DNA of 5,274 nucleotides. Origin: an uncultured Phaeodactylibacter sp. GTDB taxonomy: Bacteria; Bacteroidota; Bacteroidia; Chitinophagales; Saprospiraceae. The notes below the pieces were generated by a model. The model was not told where the DNA came from. It did not search any database and was given only the letters and a program-made list of their open reading frames with translations. A program made the position numbers and the translations under genes. Location of the stretch: assembly GCA_913062745.1 (NCBI GenBank), contig CAJXXJ010000317.1:1-5274 (forward strand). Reading direction: 5' to 3'. Every line of letters starts with the position of its first letter. Within the stretch, counting starts at the first letter, position 1. This document shows, piece after piece, positions 5,150-5,274 of this stretch.

Positions 5150-5274
5150 TGTGATTAGGTGATTTTGTTTGTTAAAACGACCCTTAAATTACGCAAGGGT
5201 TGCCAAAGATGCACCTGCAATCTACCAAATTGGGGGTTTTAATGATAAATCGCCGGATCACTCAACATTAAGCG
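5150..5274 (-). promoter_or_regulatory. Upstream region of the GIN-domain gene, with a small dyad
   Basis: These 125 bp precede the GIN-domain start codon and should hold its promoter. A 6-bp inverted repeat, ACCCTT (5180-5185) with AAGGGT (5195-5200), has a 9-base spacer and lies about 31 bases before the start codon. It could be an operator or a leader hairpin. The best -7 candidate on the minus strand, CATCTTTG (5204-5211), matches 5 of 6 fixed bases but has TTTG only 14 bases upstream, too close for a standard -33. The leader next to the ATG is A-rich, as usual in Bacteroidota. Confidence 0.35.

Noticed and set aside
5239..5274. Possible 3' end of another minus-strand gene at the right edge (frame ending in a TAA at 5239-5241)
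   Set aside because: Only 11 codons are visible, too few to support a gene.

Overview
The window looks like ordinary chromosome from a member of the Bacteroidota. Three things point there: the protein families and their wording (a GIN-domain DUF2807 lipoprotein, a short three-helix MscS channel, a DUF3417-type alpha-glucan phosphorylase); the lack of clear Shine-Dalgarno sequences before any start codon; and a good match to the Bacteroidota -7 promoter element (TAnnTTTG) just before the phosphorylase gene. The protein style recalls the Saprospiria/Cytophagia side of the phylum, but that placement is inference.

Layout, left to right. Positions 1-309 (minus strand) hold the first 103 codons of a protein that runs off the left edge and that I cannot assign to a function. 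A divergent intergenic region of about 213 bp with AT-rich sequence and small dyads separates it from a plus-strand MscS-family mechanosensitive channel gene (523-1395). After a 194-bp gap with a promoter candidate comes the largest gene, a GT35 alpha-glucan (glycogen/maltodextrin) phosphorylase (1590-4154, plus). A 341-bp gap between convergent genes follows. It lacks a convincing gene but holds most of the unexplained structure in the window: a 12-bp palindrome, two overlapping long inverted repeats that compete for one shared segment, and a T8A8 tract. The last gene (4496-5149, minus) encodes a secreted, probably lipid-anchored GIN-domain protein with six GSGDV repeats. Positions 5150-5274 are its upstream region.

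The genes do not form an operon. Strands are mixed and gaps are large (about 190-340 bp), and no other glycogen gene (glgA, glgB, glgC) is in view. Each gene probably has its own promoter: an envelope osmotic safety valve, a cytoplasmic storage-glucan degrading enzyme, and an outer-envelope solenoid protein. I see no mobile element, CRISPR array, RNA gene of known type, or defence or biosynthetic system. The points most worth a second look are the competing inverted repeats in the convergent gap, the altered pore-helix residues of the MscS protein, and the unassigned left-edge protein.
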